Shown one piece after another: positions 24,642-35,583 of a DNA stretch of 64,000 nt. The notes beneath the pieces are model-generated. The model was given only the letters and a program-made list of their open reading frames with translations, had not been told where the DNA came from and ran no database searches. Every line of letters starts with the position of its first letter. The first letter of the stretch is position 1. This DNA comes from Euwallacea fornicatus (taxonomy: Eukaryota; Arthropoda; Insecta; Coleoptera; Curculionidae). The stretch lies in contig NC_089555.1 of NCBI RefSeq assembly GCF_040115645.1, forward strand, positions 1,736,001 through 1,800,000, in the 5' to 3' direction. Made by a program: the position numbers and the translations under genes.

Positions 24642-26372
24642 ATGAATCGTAAACGTTTGTGCTTAATATTCATTGTGGTGTCACTGTATTTAGTGTTATC
24701 TTCCCATGCCGCCAAAATCGTGTTTTTTACCTGCACCCCAGCGCCCAGTCACCAGAAGCCTTTTCAGGCAATTTGGAAGGCTCTCTCCCTCAGAGGCCAT
24801 GAAGTGCATGTACTCACCCCTAATCCCCTGAATGACCCTAGTTTGATTAATCTAACAGAATATGATCTCAGTGGTTATTACCAGAAATTAAACAAACAGG
24901 AGGATACGGTTCGATACATCCTGCACAAGCCCACCTTCTTCAGTGTCTTCATCAAAGATATGATAGTCACTAAGATATTTTCCTCCCTCTACAATACCAC
25001 ATTAAACCACCCAGAAATGAAGAGGCTTTTGAATAATAACCAACACTTTGATGTAGTAATAGTAGAGTGGTTGTTCCCCACTTTGGCCTCCTTAGGGGCC
25101 TATTATGAGGCCCCTATTATAGGAGTAACTTCCCTGGGGGCTCCCCTGGTAGCCCTGGATACTCTTGGAAACCCCTCAGAGCCCATTGTAGCTCCTGAGA
25201 TGAATTTGCCCTTGAAACGGGACTTGTGCCTCAAAGAAAGATTACTGTCAGTGCTCTATTCCATCTATGTGCGGCTCTATTACTGGTTCGTCGTTTTACC
25301 TAGAGAAGATGCAAATGTCAGAAAGTACCTAAAGAGCGATTTGCCTTATTTAGGGGATATAGAAAAAAACATAAGTTTACTGCTTATGAACAGAAATCCA
25401 GTTTTTCATAGAGCAATTCCCTTGTATCCCAATACAATTGAATTGGGAAGAATTCACCTGCCCGTTTCCAAGTCTCCACTGGACACTGTAAGTTAGGAAG
25501 ACTTGTTTGACAGGGTTAATAACTCACTTGTTTGAAGCGATTAGAATCTTTCCTCAATAATGCCGTTAACGGGGTGGTTTACTTCAGTCTGGGGAGCAGC
25601 TTCAAGTCCGTGTATCTCAGCAACGATACCATTCAAACGTTGCAAAGGGTATTTGCGAACATCCCTTATAAGGTGGTGTGGAAGTGGGAAGCTGACGAGT
25701 TGGTAGGGAAACCTGAGAACGTCCTTATCGTCAAATGGGTGCCTCAGATTTCCCTTCTAGGTTGTACGATCCTACTGTTGCTATCAGAAACAAAAATATT
25801 TCTATTTTAGAGCATCCAAACGTCAAGCTCTTTATCACCCAAGGAGGACTTCAGTCAATAGAAGAAACCATAGCTGCCCATAAACCAATTATAGGAATCC
25901 CCTTCCACTCTGACCAGACCACCAATGTGGACACTTGCGTCAAGTATGGCATAGGAAAGATGCTGGATTTGGAAGATATTACAGAAGAGAATTTGAGGAG
26001 CTACATCTTGGAGATTATCAATAACGCCAGGTAAGGCCCCTGACGCACTCAAAAACATTTTAGCGAGGGAATTATTATAGTTACGTAGAAAATACCAGAA
26101 AGCTAGATCAGCTGATGAAGGACCAACCTCAGGATGCACTGCAAAAGGCCGTTTGGTGGATTGAGTACGTTATAAGACATAAAGGAGCTAAGCATTTAAG
26201 GAGCGTGGCTGTAGACTTGCCCTTATGGAAGTACTTGATGTTGGACGTTATGGGGTGTATTTTGGGTGTTGTTTCAATTCTGGTGTTGAGTCTTTATTTC
26301 ACAATGAAGAGTTTGATGAAATTGATTACTTTGGGGCAGAGAAGAAAGAGAGGAAAGGAAAAGAAGGAGTGA
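24642..26372 (+). CDS. UGT-2: complete UDP-glycosyltransferase, 526 aa
   Basis: Exons are 24642-25487, 25538-25760, 25811-26030 and 26081-26372. All three introns are exactly 50 nt, in phases 0, 1 and 2. The 526-residue product is of normal family length. An N-terminal signal peptide (LCLIFIVVSLYLVLSSHA) leads into AKIVFFTCTPAPSHQ, where the His is the expected catalytic base, then RGHEVHVLTPNP and LTEYDLS. The C-terminal half has GVVYFSLGSS, PYKVVWKWEA and KWVPQ. The donor-binding signature at about residues 358-395 includes HPNVKLFITQGG, IPFHSDQ and the Asp-Gln pair. It ends with a hydrophobic anchor (MGCILGVVSILVLSLYF) and a short Lys/Arg-rich cytosolic tail (RRKRGKEKKE), the usual ER-retention layout. 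The region matching UGT-1 exons 1 and 2 is one exon here. A TTTAAATAAT stretch lies about 60 bp before the ATG. Confidence 0.95.
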
Positions 26373-26393
26373 GACATTAAGGTATCTCTACAT

Positions 26394-26399
26394 ATTAAA
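26394..26399 (+). terminator. candidate UGT-2 polyadenylation signal (ATTAAA)
   Basis: ATTAAA, the commonest variant of AATAAA, lies 22 nt after the UGT-2 stop codon. Position and strand fit a very short 3' UTR; no transcript evidence. Confidence 0.35.
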
Positions 26400-27324
26400 T
26401 AAGTGTCGTTATCCTTGAAACATTTAATATTTTTAGCAAGTAAAATGGGGTATTTAAGGCTTCCGAAAAATATTTAATTCGTGGTTCGGGGCGTTAAATG
26501 AGTCTGGAAAGGCTGCTCAAATGAAACCTAGAAGATGAAGAATATTGTACAAATCACAGTTGGTGACAGCGAGGATGAGGGGAAGGTGGTCTGATTTCTT
26601 CCATGAGCACTGAACACTCCTGGAAAATTTCAGATCATTTGGTTGAACATCCACATGGCAATAATCATCTACTTTTGTACAGAATTATTTGAGTGATTCC
26701 GGACTTTAGTAACGCCTCGTATCTTGTTAATGAATGCTTCGCCACTAAATTAGCCTATTTTATGAAATATAAGGCAATTGAATTCTACCGTATGTTGCAT
26801 TGAATTTTCTCCTTTGTCGACATTTAATTCTACCTTGAATCTGGGGCAGGCTTCATAAGCCTTAGAAGGTTCTCCAGAATATCATCATTCGCAAGCATGG
26901 CAGCTTCAAGTATAAGTTTCCGAATCAATAAATTTGTTATCTGGCTCTGTCATCATTTTGTTAACCGGACTGTTTAACGAAACAAGTTGTTTTTACTACT
27001 ATTCACGAGTTGTAATTGGCCATTGAATATTACACCTAAAAATTACATTAAACTATTTACGATTTCGGTTAAGTATTGTTGATTGATTAGATGTTGATCT
27101 ATTATTCTCTCGAAACAGTAAGCAGGTGTATCCAAAATAACTACCTATTTGCCATGTTACAAATTCCACTCTTACCACCTGTGAGAGATCCACTTAAAGA
27201 TATTTTGTAAACTACTTCACCCTTTAACAATTGATTTCTAATTTTCGTTATCTGCGATTGAGTATTTAAACATAATTTAAATGTAATATCCTGTCAGGTG
27301 GAGAAATTGAACCGATCAGTCAGC
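26400..27324. other. UGT-2/UGT-3 intergenic region
   Basis: About 0.9 kb with no supported gene. The last 100 bp are AT-rich (TATTTAAAC near 27264) and presumably hold the UGT-3 promoter and 5' UTR. The open frame leading into UGT-3 extends nine codons upstream of its first ATG to a GTG, so ATG 27325 is taken as the start because the signal peptide begins there. Confidence 0.5.
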
Positions 27325-29103
27325 ATGTTGGTTTTTTCTCTCTTTTGTGCAAGTGTTTTGTGTAATGTTTCAAATGGTGCCAGAATTTTGGGGGTGTTCC
27401 TCACACCCAGCTACAGTCACCAAATAATGTTCCAACCGATATGGAAAGAGCTTTCCTTGCGAGGTCACCAGGTAACCGTTTACACCCCCTTACCCTTAAG
27501 AGATCCCTCGTTAACTAACCTGACCGAATACGACTTGAGCTTCAGCTCTGATGAGTTCTCCTCAATCGAAAGGGCAGGCTTCGACTATGATTGGTTAGTT
27601 GAGGCTTATAAGAACGCCTCTGAAGCACAATTGAACCATCACCACCTCAAAAATTTAATAAATAATGCTAATAAGGAGACTTATGATCTTCTATTGGTTG
27701 AGTACTTGTGGCAGACTTACTATGCGTTCAAGGAGATATACGATGTACCCATGGTGGGCATGATTTCTCTGCCACTGACCAGTGGGCAGTTAAGAGCTCT
27801 TGGCATGGACAGGCACCCAGCGTTAGAACCAGAGTTCCTTCTAGGTTTAGAGAAACCTAAAAGCTTAAAAGAAAGAATTTTGTGCTATTCATATTATTGG
27901 CTGATTCGGATTATAGGGGGGTTCAAAACAAAGAAAATTTTTGAAAGGCAGATCACCAAGCACTTTGGCAAGTTGAATAAAACATCAGGACAACTATCCG
28001 AAGAGGTCAGCTTGGTTTTGGCTAATTACAATTTTGTCAATCAGAAACCTAAACCTGTCACCCCTAAGTTCGTGCCTATCAGCGCTATTCACGTGAATCC
28101 TCAGAAAGCCCTACCGCAAGTAAGCTCCTCCTAACACTAATAATGTAAACATATAATGAATAACTTATGATCGATAAATGACGACAACTAAACATTATAC
28201 AATATTTACTATTAATAATTAATAAATAATAATACCTTATTTTGCAGGACTTGGCTGACCTACTAGATGAAATCCCCAATGACGTCATTTACTTCAGTTT
28301 AGGGACAAACGTAGATCCCTCAGAGGTAGGCTACGACAGCTTACATAAAGTTTTCAGAGTGCTAGGGAGATTGCCCTATACCATTCTTTTCAAGTGGAAC
28401 ATCAAGAAAGTTCCTGAAATTTTGCCTGCAAATTTCGTAGTCAGAAAGTGGTTTCCTCAGCAGGACGTTTTGGCACATCCTAAGGTCAAACTCTTCATCA
28501 ATCAAGCAGGTATACATTCAATATGATTTGAGGAATGCATATTGGGAAAATAGAAGCTTTCAGGTATGCAATCAATCGATGAGGCCATCTCCAGGAAAGT
28601 GCCAATGTTAATGATTCCATTTTACGGTGATCAGAAGGCAAACACTGAAAGATGCGTCGATTTGGGCATTGCTGAGACCATTAAGTTTAGTTCGTTTACT
28701 GAAGAGGAATTGGAAGAGAAACTCCGCAATTTGCTCTCTAATCGTTCGTACGTATATTGTGCGCTTAAATTACTCACAGAAAATTTAAACTTAATGAAAT
28801 AGGTATCTGCACAACATCGAAAAGCAGTCCAAAATTCTTTACGACCAACCGATGAAATCCCTGGATGTAGCAATATACTGGATAGAATACGTCCTACGCC
28901 ACAATGGAGCGGTTCATTTGAACTACGAAGGAACAAATCTACCTTTCTACCAGTTCTACCATTTAGACATCTACGCGTTTTTCGCTGTTGTGTGTTATGT
29001 GCTGGTGTACATTGGCAGAAAGGCACTTGTGATAGCAGTTTTAAGTGTTAAGGCCCTGAAAAATTTAGTTCTACATAAAAAAAGTAAAATTAAGTCTTTG
29101 TAG
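27325..29103 (+). CDS. UGT-3: complete UDP-glycosyltransferase, 513 aa
   Basis: Exons are 27325-28119, 28248-28509, 28564-28747 and 28803-29103, with introns of 128, 54 and 55 nt. A signal peptide (LVFSLFCASVLCNVSNG) precedes ARILGVFLTPSYSHQ, with the catalytic-region His, and RGHQVTVYTPLP. The middle contains YDLLLVEYLWQTYYAF. The C-terminal half has DVIYFSLGTNV, VRKWFPQQDVLAHPKVKLF and IPFYGDQ. The glycine-rich part of the signature is changed: INQAG replaces the common ITQGG/THGG. A membrane anchor (FFAVVCYVLVYIG) and a basic tail ending KKSKIKSL close the protein. Gene structure differs from UGT-2: the intron before HPNVKLF is absent and another phase-1 intron splits the glycine codon of QAG. 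The terminal intron is in phase 2, as in UGT-2. It is more distant from UGT-1 and UGT-2 than those two are from each other. Confidence 0.94.
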
Positions 29104-30110
29104 TGATTATGAGTTATTGAGCGGTGCTTCAGTGTGTCTGGATAAGGGGGCAAAATCATTTATCTAAAAATGTTCGAGAATGTTCATTGTATAACAGACA
29201 AAGAGATCTAACGGTGCAATATACGTAAAACAATTTGATATAATAATAGCTCTTTGTATAACTACTTAGGAAATGCCTATTTTTTGCAATGAGTGAGAGT
29301 CACGTCAGCTGCCTTCTTGAGAGCTTAAAGGACATGAAACGTTTCCAATGGGCATTACTATCTAAAACGAAAAAAATTCAAGAGTCTACCCGGAAAACGA
29401 AGCTGAGGGGACTTTACTATTGAACTTCACCAAGCGAGGGGGGGGGGGGGGGGGGGCAGATACTGGAGACTTTACAAATTCAGTTTGACAAAACATCGAG
29501 AAAGCTAAATTTTTATACTAGCAGTGGAATTTATTTACTCCTAATGAGCGCCTTTTACCATGGATAAAAGGCATCAAGCTTCCCTTTGTTGGGAAGTCAA
29601 TCCCAACTACTGTCCCTTTGGAACGAAAATGGTCTCCTGGCGAAAAACTGAAACTTGCTAATGCATTTCAAAAGTCGCTAGAAATTGTTGTCATCTGAGA
29701 GGCACAACCTTCTAAAAGGAGAATTTCTTTCTCGAATTCTTTCAATTCCCAAGCCAAATAGCACCCCTGTCTTATTAGTAGCTTAAAGAATACAGCATGT
29801 CTCAGAAACAATGGTGCGACATGATTAGTTGGAGGATAACAAGATGGCTAATAATAAACTCGTATCTCCAACGGTTTTCGAGATATTTTCAATTAAGTGA
29901 TCCGTTCTTTGTTAATGCCACTTTCCTGATGCCCTCCGATTTTGTTTAATTTTAAGAGCTTTAACTGAAATTAGTCTTGACCTAATTCTGAACTCTTTTT
30001 GTTTTTCTTTTGGGACCGTTTAAGCTGTTTCTTCTACAGATAAAATGAAGCCAAGTCTTGGGACTTTTTGGGAGTGACGCAGTAATTGAACAGTCTTTAG
30101 GAGTGTTAAT
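29104..30110. other. intergenic with a 19-nt poly-G run
   Basis: No gene supported. A run of 19 consecutive G lies at 29438-29456. Otherwise unstructured. Confidence 0.6.
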
Positions 30111-30552
30111 TTGAGGATCGCTGAGTACCTGAAGTTTAGTTTATTTATTGAAGAGGAACTCGAAGGAAAATTTCTCAGGTTGATGTCGAATCCTTGGTAT
30201 GTACATTGAACGCTGAAATTCTTCGCAGAAAGTGAAATGTTAATGAAATAGTTATCAACAAAACGTAAAACATCAGTTCAAAATTGTTAAGGATGAACCA
30301 ATGAGTTCCCTGGATACAACAATACACTGGATAAAATATATCCTGCCTCGCAATGGTGTGAATCACGTAAACTAGGAAGAAGCAGATCTTCCCTCCTACC
30401 AGTTCTACCATTTGGGCGTCAACGAACTCTTCTGCGTCGTGGGTTCTGTGCTGCTTTATATTTCTAAAAAGACCTTTACGATTGCAGCTTTAAGCCTTAA
30501 GGCTCCGAAGAACTTAGTTTATCGTAGCAAAAGTTCAATTAGGACTTTGTAA
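30111..30552 (+). pseudogene. duplicated 3' end of UGT-3, decayed
   Basis: Aligns without major gaps to 28659-29103 of UGT-3, from the codons for GIAE through the stop. It includes the position and sequence of the last intron (donor GTATGT at about 30198, acceptor ATAG near 30252), so it arose by DNA duplication, not by retrotransposition. Conserved pieces read EPMSSLDTTIHWIKYI and YQFYHLGV. An in-frame TAG at 30373-30375 replaces the Tyr codon of the LNYEG segment, and an upstream half of the gene is absent, so it cannot make a UGT. The terminal codons before the stop (SSIRTL) still match the tail of UGT-3. Confidence 0.88.
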
Positions 30553-31779
30553 TGCGGAGGCCGTCTGGAATTTAGCTACTCGCAAGATTTCAAATATGGG
30601 ATGGAGTATTTACTTTATGTACAGGGTGTTCGTAAAATCACTCATAAATTCATTTTTGTGGAAAAAAATATGCAATAAAATCCTCGACGGTGTCAATTTT
30701 GTTTTAAAATAGGCCTTTCTGTGACATACCGTATGTATCAAGTGGCGTCAGCTGTATACATATTCGACGTCATCGATAAGTTTTTTCAATGACGACCCCC
30801 AATTCTTTCCATAGAATTTAAAAATACGTCATTGCTATTTTATTACAGTGAAAAATTTAGGGCTATGCAGAGGGAAAGTCCGATGATCTTAGGTTTGGAA
30901 GTCTAGACGGCCACTCGATGGTACCGCGTTTTTTAATCTATCTATTCGGAAATAAATGTGTATAATACCTTTGACAATGGGTACACAAATTCCTAGCCAG
31001 AATCAACGCTTATGATTTCATCATATAGTTTTGTTTATTTTGGAATGTCGGTGACCTGAAGAAATTGCTTTTGTCTGAAATCACCAGTCGTAAGAATCAT
31101 GTACTGCCAATTTTTTAAATTAATGAGTCTCTGATATCCTTATGTGCTTAAAGAACCATGCTTGAACATTGGAAATAATTCTGTCCTGTTTTTCTTACTC
31201 GCTAAAAAGTGTCCGCTGTCAGCTGAAATTTAGCCTCATGAAATACTAAAGCTGATCGCGCAAGAAATAAGCGTGTTAACACCTAAAAGGGCCCAAATGG
31301 CAATTAAATAGTATTAGGAGTTAATTCGGGATTGCATAAATTCCCCATGGAGTAATAATCTACTCAGTCATGCAGAATTAGCGCTAATGCTTGTATGTGT
31401 TCTTCGGATTAGACGTAATGGGTTATATTGTAAGTAGGTACGCACTTTCAGGCAGTGGTTTCGACTCCCTGACATTAAGTTTATTTAAAACGGCAATGCC
31501 AGTATACAGAGCGTCCGTTTCTGGAGATCCGAGGTCAATTAAATCGTACACAAAATAGATTACCCTCGAAATGTTGCTTCGAAAGCTTATCAACAGTGGC
31601 ATCCAGAGAGAGAATAACCGGCTCACAATTATTTTCAGTCCCTTTACAGAAATTTAACCTCATTTGCTGTATTTTCTTACCCAACAAGACTCATTCACGG
31701 ACCAAATGAGAATGAAGTGGAAGTTCTACAGCAGCGAGTAAATTTCCTCCACATGTTCCCGAAATACCGGCACTAGAAG
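30553..31779. other. gene-free stretch
   Basis: A transposon-like terminus TACAGGGTGTTCG begins near 30622, but no inverted partner with extended similarity was found. A minus-strand 67-codon frame at 31423-31626 is unrecognised. Nothing else is supported. Confidence 0.45.
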
Positions 31780-32012
31780 TTGGCAAAAAGCCATTTCAAA
31801 CAACGAAGATGTACGTTGGCCAGCACGTTCGCCAGATCTATCCCCATTAGGTTATTCCTTATGATCCGTGCACGTCTTATAGTTTTTCTTTATAGTTTCG
31901 AATGTCTCCGAAAGTCATCGGATGAAACTGCTCAAGTTTGTCCTAATTTAACCAAGCTAATATCTTTTATAGTTGCCGAAATCCCCGTGATTGAGCCTCG
32001 GAGACGGACAGC
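31780..32012 (+). mobile_element. DUF4817-type transposon relic (3' end)
   Basis: Translation around 31802-31860 gives RWPARSPDLSPLGYSL followed by a stop. This is the third-acidic-residue block of the same transposase family as at 17684-18760 (normally WPARSPDLTPLDFFLWG). About 150 bp downstream the sequence GACAGCCTGTA (ending near 32012) looks like a right terminus of the CAGG(G/C)TGTCC type. The left end and the rest of the transposase are not recognisable. Confidence 0.65.
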
Positions 32013-35000
32013 CTGTATACTCGACCGAGAAGAACGTCAAAGTTCGGCTTTTGGGTAGAACTATTTAAGGCTTAATGGCCCATGAAGGTGGAATTAATAC
32101 CCCCAATGAAATGACTTGACCCATAAATTCCGGTTGTCATTATTTTCACGTTTAGGTACATTTCGGTGACAAAGTTTCCATAACCAACTTCGACTTTTGC
32201 CAGGGCCTTTCGAAACTAAATTTGCCACTGAGCACGTGCTGCCACACCGAATATAGCAAAACAGCTGGGTTTCACCCGTGTTACGCCAAACTTTTCGACG
32301 GCAAATTTATGACCCCTTTGCCAAACCTGAAAACAATTAAAATGTGTTAAAACGGGATTTCGTTTGGAATTTCGGGGTGTTTTAGCCAAAACACACAGGA
32401 AGCAACACGGAGACAATTCGAGACAAATTCAGAGAGAAGTTGCAACGTAGATAATGAAATTCGCATGCGGACATATTTACATGGAATGAGACAAAACGCA
32501 GGCAAAGAACGATATCAGCTCTAACGTACTGAATTGCGCGGTTGGGTTGGAAATGCTAATTTCAGCTTTGCGGTTTAGTTTTGTGTTTTAATATGACCGA
32601 CGCTTGAAGGGAAATATCCGGAAGTCGAAAAGCAGATATGGAACATCCGCGATAAGGACCTCCAACATGGGGAACTCAGGAACGGTGAGAGACTAGGAGG
32701 CGAGGTTGCGCAGGGAGTCCCACGACATGACCAGAACTACGAAATTACTTTCGATTTTTCAGTTATTCGGGAAAAACTGAAGTGTTCGAAATGCGCACCT
32801 CTTTTCCCAATTTAACCATTTGTCCTAATCTTGGACGCACCGTGCATTGTTTCGCCAGAATCATCATTCCCTACACGCAAAATAAATCGGACTTTCGAGA
32901 TACGTAATGACCGCTTTTCATTACGTTTAGTTGAGGGACATGGAACAAATGTAAATCCGAACCGACTTTCCAACTTTTGCGAACGAGGGTAAATTGGGTA
33001 TTCGAATTTTTGTGGCTCATGACAGCCACGCTCATGCTCACAAATTGAATAACACTGCGACTGGACACGGACGACTACGGAGATATGGCGAAAACTTTAT
33101 AGTTGGATTATGCCAAAAGGGGAACGTGTATAGAAATTAAATAGGAGGCACATGGGGTGCTTTTGTATGGTAGTTTTTCGCAGGAATTGAACCAGGGCGT
33201 TGCCTAATGATTTTCGAAAATCACAGTGTTTGATTAATTCATTAGCGCAAATTGCCAAACCGGGAATTTTTTAACGACCTTTATCCCTCTATCGCAAGGT
33301 AGAGAGATTCATAAAAATCCTCTGCAAGTTACTTCAAATGCCGTTATATTGGTCCCCAGATACTTGTCCCGCGGTCGAGTGCCCCTCAGTCACCCATTCT
33401 TACAATCATGACTAACCTAAACTCGTAATTTACGCAACATTTATTAAGTTACCAACTTTCTTACCATCCTTGGGTGTTTGGCCCAATTAATCTTTTCTGA
33501 CCCCCCCCCCTTCCCCTTCTAGTCCTACTTGCCCCAAAGGGCTGGTTCCTAGCTTTTCGACAGCAGGCTTGCGTCAAGGCACCCCGCGGGTTTGCCCATC
33601 GCGCACCCATGCCTCTGCGTTTCGCGTCCGTCACCTCGCTTTCTTCTTCCTCCAGGATCGGTTCTCCGGACTCAGAGGCTGGGACATCCAGGGACTACCA
33701 GGTGCAGGTGCGAATAGGTCTTTGACTGCCAGTTGTCCTGAACTGGCCTGAACTAAACTATTTCGTGATGGAAGTCGCCATTTCGGCGAGAATTATCAAG
33801 TCTTCTTTTTAAAATGAATAATAATTGGTTACATACACAATTACACGTACACGTTACAAGGTTGTTAAAATTGTAAATTGTAGCTTTAATGGTCGCTCAC
33901 AGAAACCGTGCGTTTCGAGCTGAGGCACTTTTTTGGTTATCCATATTTATGAAACATTTATTAAATTAGCAATTTTCTTGCCGCTTAAAAATTGTCCAGT
34001 AAAAGTGCATTTGCAAGAATAATGTTCGCCATTTTAACTGGGTTAAACGAAGGGGGTAAAAGCTTTGAAAGGGCGGATAAAAAACTTTGATCCTGATGCT
34101 TTTGCGGCAACACTAAAGCATAATTTAGCCGGAGCGAGACAAAAAGAGAAATTCCGCCCTTTTATGGCTGTAGCGCCAGTCTTTATAGGTCGCAAATGGA
34201 CTAAGTGAGCATTTAACAATCAAAGACTCTATAGAAATGATTTTAATCACCAGTTACACATTTAGAAACTGGCACGAATCGATTTTCCTTTCGCCATTAA
34301 ATCATTAACTCCTCTACTTATTATTTACACCTCCTACTGGGGCAACATGCAAATAAAAATTTAAGCTCGCGCTGTCCCCCTTTAATTGATGTTTCATTCA
34401 TGGGGCTTTGGGTCGCGTTTTTCGGGGCGAGATTGATAATAAAACGCACACATTCTCGGGCAATAACTAATTAATTGTTGCGATCCCAAAAGTGCAATGA
34501 TGAGCCAATCGCAACGATCTGAAATTGCCACCTAAACGCGAATAAAAAGAAAATTACATCGGACTGTGTGCGTTGTTCAATATTTAAACCCGGTTGTTAA
34601 CGGGACGTATTTCGAATAGGACGCCCTAGGGGCAGAATTCAGCAGCCATAACGGCCTAATTAGGATCCCACCGGGATAATATTCGATTACTGCCCCTTTC
34701 CCCCTCACTCCCCTTAAAACGCCGGCTTTAGGCCCTGTTACATGCTCACCTGGAAATCATGTTAGCTTGTTATTATAATTCCCCTCGACAATGATAAGGA
34801 CGTTGATTTGAGTATTGAAACCGAATTTGTAAATAGGAGTAAAAGTGTGCGGAATAACGTAATCGATCAAACATGTTCAGACAACTTCTAAACGTAATAG
34901 CTGGAGGTTATAATTTGACTATTTTCGAGCCTTCCCTTCATTTCCAGCACTAAATAACTCAAAGTTTCAACTTCCTAGGCAATTACCTAGTCATTATGGT

Positions 35001-35064
35001 TTAATAATTCCGAAATTCTCCCATGAATAGTAAATTGTTCGTACGTTTAGGTGTTCCGAACGCA
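32013..35064. other. gene-poor stretch with an exon-like island
   Basis: No confirmed gene. Around 33530-33740 the sequence becomes GC-richer. A strong pyrimidine tract and AG (TCTTCTTCCTCCAG, ending about 33655) precede a short open block with donor-like GTs near 33701-33710, listed under findings. A C-rich run lies near 33502-33511. The rest is unremarkable. Confidence 0.45.
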
Positions 35065-35583
35065 TTTGCCCTCTGCAACTTCATAATTATCATGAAGCAA
35101 TTATTGTTTTCGTAAAGAAAACATATTTTCATGGGCCGCATCTATTGAGTCAACCAAGATTTTTCATGGTTTCTCCGAAATATTAAATGCGGGATTTCTT
35201 TCCCTTTTTGTACGTGGATTCGAGTGCTCAGAAGGCGCTAATTTGCCCTTTACACCTCCGTAATTGTCATAACGCAATTAGTGTTCTCGTAACCGAGAAA
35301 TATTTTTCTGGGTCGCTTGCACTGGGCCAGTCAGGATTCCTCAGACCACTTTTTGAAATATTAATTGCAGCTTTTGCCCCTTTTTTGTCCATAGATTTAG
35401 ATGCTCAGAAGGCGTTAATTTGACCTTTACACCTGCGTAATTGTAACAACGCAATTAGTGTTTTCGTAACCCGGAATTATTTTTCTGGATCGCCTCCACG
35501 GAGTAAACAAGGATTCTTCGTAGATTCTCCAAAATATTAATTGTAGGATTCGTTTTTCGTCCAATGTAAGTGGCTAATCCTGA
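35065..35583 (+). repeat. tandem array of three ~177-bp units
   Basis: Unit 1 is 35065-35241, unit 2 is 35242-35418, both exactly 177 bp, and unit 3 is 35419 to about 35583 (incomplete). Each unit begins TTTG(C/A)CCT, then carries (A/T)AATTGT or a close variant, CGCAATTAGTGTT(C/T)TCGTAA in units 2 and 3, a TATTTTTCTGG-like block and GAAATATTAA. Units 1 and 2 end in GTGCTCAGAAGGCG or ATGCTCAGAAGGCG and then (C/T)TAA. Head-to-tail order and constant length point to a small satellite-like array. The 60 bp upstream resemble the end of a further, very degenerate unit. The 78-codon ORF across it is an accident of the repeat. Confidence 0.87.

Noticed and set aside
30622..32012. A single element from TACAGGGTGTTCG (30622) to GACAGCCTGTA (32012)
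   Set aside because: Only the first few bases of the ends agree; inner sequences are not inverted repeats, so only the right-hand relic is called.
32667..32690. ATGGGGAACTCAGGAACG followed by GTGAGA, like a short first coding exon (MGNSGT)
   Set aside because: Good start context and donor, but six codons are far too few to support and no partner exon is certain.
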